Notes under the pieces: model-generated
The model's database searches: none
What the model saw: the letters and a program-made list of their open reading frames with translations, nothing else
Told to the model about the DNA's origin: nothing
Part shown: one piece after another, positions 62,854-64,000 of the stretch
Numbering within the stretch: position 1 is the first letter of the stretch
Layout: every line of letters starts with the position of its first letter
From: JAWPMV01 sp038527215
GTDB lineage: Bacteria > Bacteroidota > Bacteroidia > J057
DNA length: 64,000 nucleotides
Direction of reading: 5' to 3'
Assembly (NCBI GenBank): GCA_038527215.1
Contig: JBCBGC010000004.1
Location: 1 to 64,000 of the forward strand
Made by a program: the position numbers and the translations under genes

Positions 62854-64000
62854 ATGAATTTTGAATTTACCGAAGAGCAACTAATGGTGCGGGATATGGC
62901 CCGCGACTTCGCCGAGGAAGTGCTCAAGCCCGGCGTGATTGACCGAGATCGGAAAGAGTATTTCCCGCAGGAAATTCTGCAGCAAATGGCAGAATTGGGT
63001 CTGATGGGCATGATGGTCGATCCGAACTACCAGGGCGGGGGCATGGACACCCTTTCTTATGTGATGGCGATTGAGGAAATTTCAAAATGGGATCCTTCAG
63101 CCTCCGTCATTTTGTCCGTCAACAATTCCCTGGTGTGTTGGGGCCTGGATAATTTTGGCAATGAGGAGCAAAAGCAAAAGTTTCTCACCAAGCTAGCCTC
63201 TGGCGAAGCGATTGGGGCCTTTTGCTTATCGGAGCCTGAAGCAGGTAGTGATGCTACCCAGCAAAAGACCACGGCGATCGACATGGGGGATCATTATATT
63301 CTGAATGGGACCAAAAACTGGATCACCAACGGCAGCATCTCTTCCTATTACCTGGTCATGGCTCAGACTGATAAAGACCTGCGCCACAAAGGCATCAACT
63401 GCCTGATCGTAGAGAAAGGCATGGAAGGCTTCGAAATCGGTCCTAAAGAGGAAAAATTAGGCATCAGAGGCTCTGATACACATTCTCTCATGTTCAATGA
63501 TGTCAAGGTACCCAAAGCCAACCGAATCGGAGAAGATGGCTTCGGATTCCGCTTTGCCATGAAGACCCTCAACGGCGGTCGTATCGGCATCGCAGCCCAG
63601 GCATTAGGTATTGCCGCAGGAGCCTTTGAACGGGCACGTGAGTATGCAGGCCAGCGGAAAGCCTTTGGCACCGAAATCAAAAACCACCAGGCGATTCAAT
63701 TCAAGCTCGCGCAAATGGCGACAGAAATTGAAGCAGCCAGATGGTTGACCTATAAGGCAGCCGTCGAGAAGGACCAGGGGCTTGACTACACCGTTTCTGC
63801 CGCCATGGCCAAATTATACGCCTCCCGCGTAGCCGTTACCACGGCTGATGAAGCCATCCAGATTCACGGTGGCAATGGATATGTAAAAGAATACCACGTA
63901 GAGCGCATGCTGAGAGATGCTAAGATCACGGAGATCTATGAAGGAACCAGCGAAATTCAGCGCATGGTGATTGCCAGAGGCATCAACAGCCTGGTTCCGG
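62854..64000 (+). CDS. acyl-CoA dehydrogenase (3' end outside window)
   Basis: Starts at ATG 62854 and stays open to the window end (382 codons), so it is nearly complete: the family is about 380 aa. FAD-dependent oxidation of acyl-CoA to trans-2-enoyl-CoA. N-terminal FEFTEEQLMVRDMARDFAEE, AFCLSEPEAGSD, NGTKNWITNG, RKAFGTEIKNHQAIQFKLAQM and IQIHGGNGYVKEY are typical. The catalytic base is Glu363 in EIYEGTSEIQRMVIAR. This is the short- to medium-chain (butyryl-CoA-like) type of beta-oxidation. No other beta-oxidation gene is visible. Confidence 0.95.
   Translation, partial: MNFEFTEEQLMVRDMARDFAEEVLKPGVIDRDRKEYFPQEILQQMAELGLMGMMVDPNYQGGGMDTLSYVMAIEEISKWDPSASVILSVNNSLVCWGLDNFGNEEQKQKFLTKLASGEAIGAFCLSEPEAGSDATQQKTTAIDMGDHYILNGTKNWITNGSISSYYLVMAQTDKDLRHKGINCLIVEKGMEGFEIGPKEEKLGIRGSDTHSLMFNDVKVPKANRIGEDGFGFRFAMKTLNGGRIGIAAQALGIAAGAFERAREYAGQRKAFGTEIKNHQAIQFKLAQMATEIEAARWLTYKAAVEKDQGLDYTVSAAMAKLYASRVAVTTADEAIQIHGGNGYVKEYHVERMLRDAKITEIYEGTSEIQRMVIARGINSLVP

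Overview
The window reads as a piece of a Bacteroidota chromosome, most likely from a marine or sludge-type member of the Saprospiria/Lewinella-like group (this rank is inference). The grounds are five secreted proteins ending in a type IX secretion (T9SS) sorting domain with a YPNP-like motif, a propeller-fronted sensor kinase, a 7TM-AraC regulator, an ftsK-lolA pair, and promoters of the Bacteroidota type (TTTG-about 20 nt-TAnnTTTG). Coding density is high. Genes sit singly or in short operons, and many ends are marked by clear hairpin terminators.

Layout. 1-2382: a palindromic repeat, tRNA-Arg(CCG), an SGNH-hydrolase lipoprotein, a small unknown gene and a tandem array of about 106-bp repeats. 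2383-9917: RecD-like helicase, sensor kinase, thioredoxin-fold protein, AlkD glycosylase, a PadR/M23 peptidase pair and a GNAT acetyltransferase. 10338-19807: secreted GH13 amylase, two tandem paralogues of a secreted Bacteroidota family, an MacB-like permease, metF and a cytochrome c/PHM-like copper monooxygenase lipoprotein. 19901-25290: rpsU, small membrane proteins, then a complete molybdate cluster (ModE-like regulator, modA, modB, modC) with a ModE-type operator over its first start codon. 25303-36545: T9SS cargo, rpmB, S41 peptidase, AraC regulator, EEP nuclease, small membrane proteins, M43 protease and eno. 36700-49800: nitrilase-family amidase, IMPase-like phosphatase, TonB-like protein, orphan HTH protein, esterase, NupC-type transporter with a periplasmic front domain, a 1446-aa subtilisin and mdh. 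50169-64000: SPOR protein, phosphopantetheinyl transferase overlapping a thioredoxin lipoprotein, pyrD, T9SS cargo, ftsK, two lolA-like genes split by a palindromic repeat array, and an acyl-CoA dehydrogenase cut by the window end.

How the genes fit together. Most of the content is housekeeping (eno, mdh, metF, pyrD, rpsU, rpmB, ftsK). Around it lies an outward-facing layer of secreted degradative enzymes (amylase, M43 protease, subtilisin, S41 peptidase) and lipoproteins, which fits a heterotrophic polymer degrader. I saw no phage, CRISPR array, restriction system or complete insertion sequence.

The least explained material is non-coding. Two families of dispersed repeats built from nested inverted repeats occupy most of the larger gene-free stretches. 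They sit next to 3' ends, and in two places (tRNA-Arg and eno) a shared 77-nt block supplies the terminator. The strongest protein-level novelty candidate is the lipoprotein at 18425-19807, which keeps all six copper ligands expected of a PHM-type monooxygenase behind a haem c motif.
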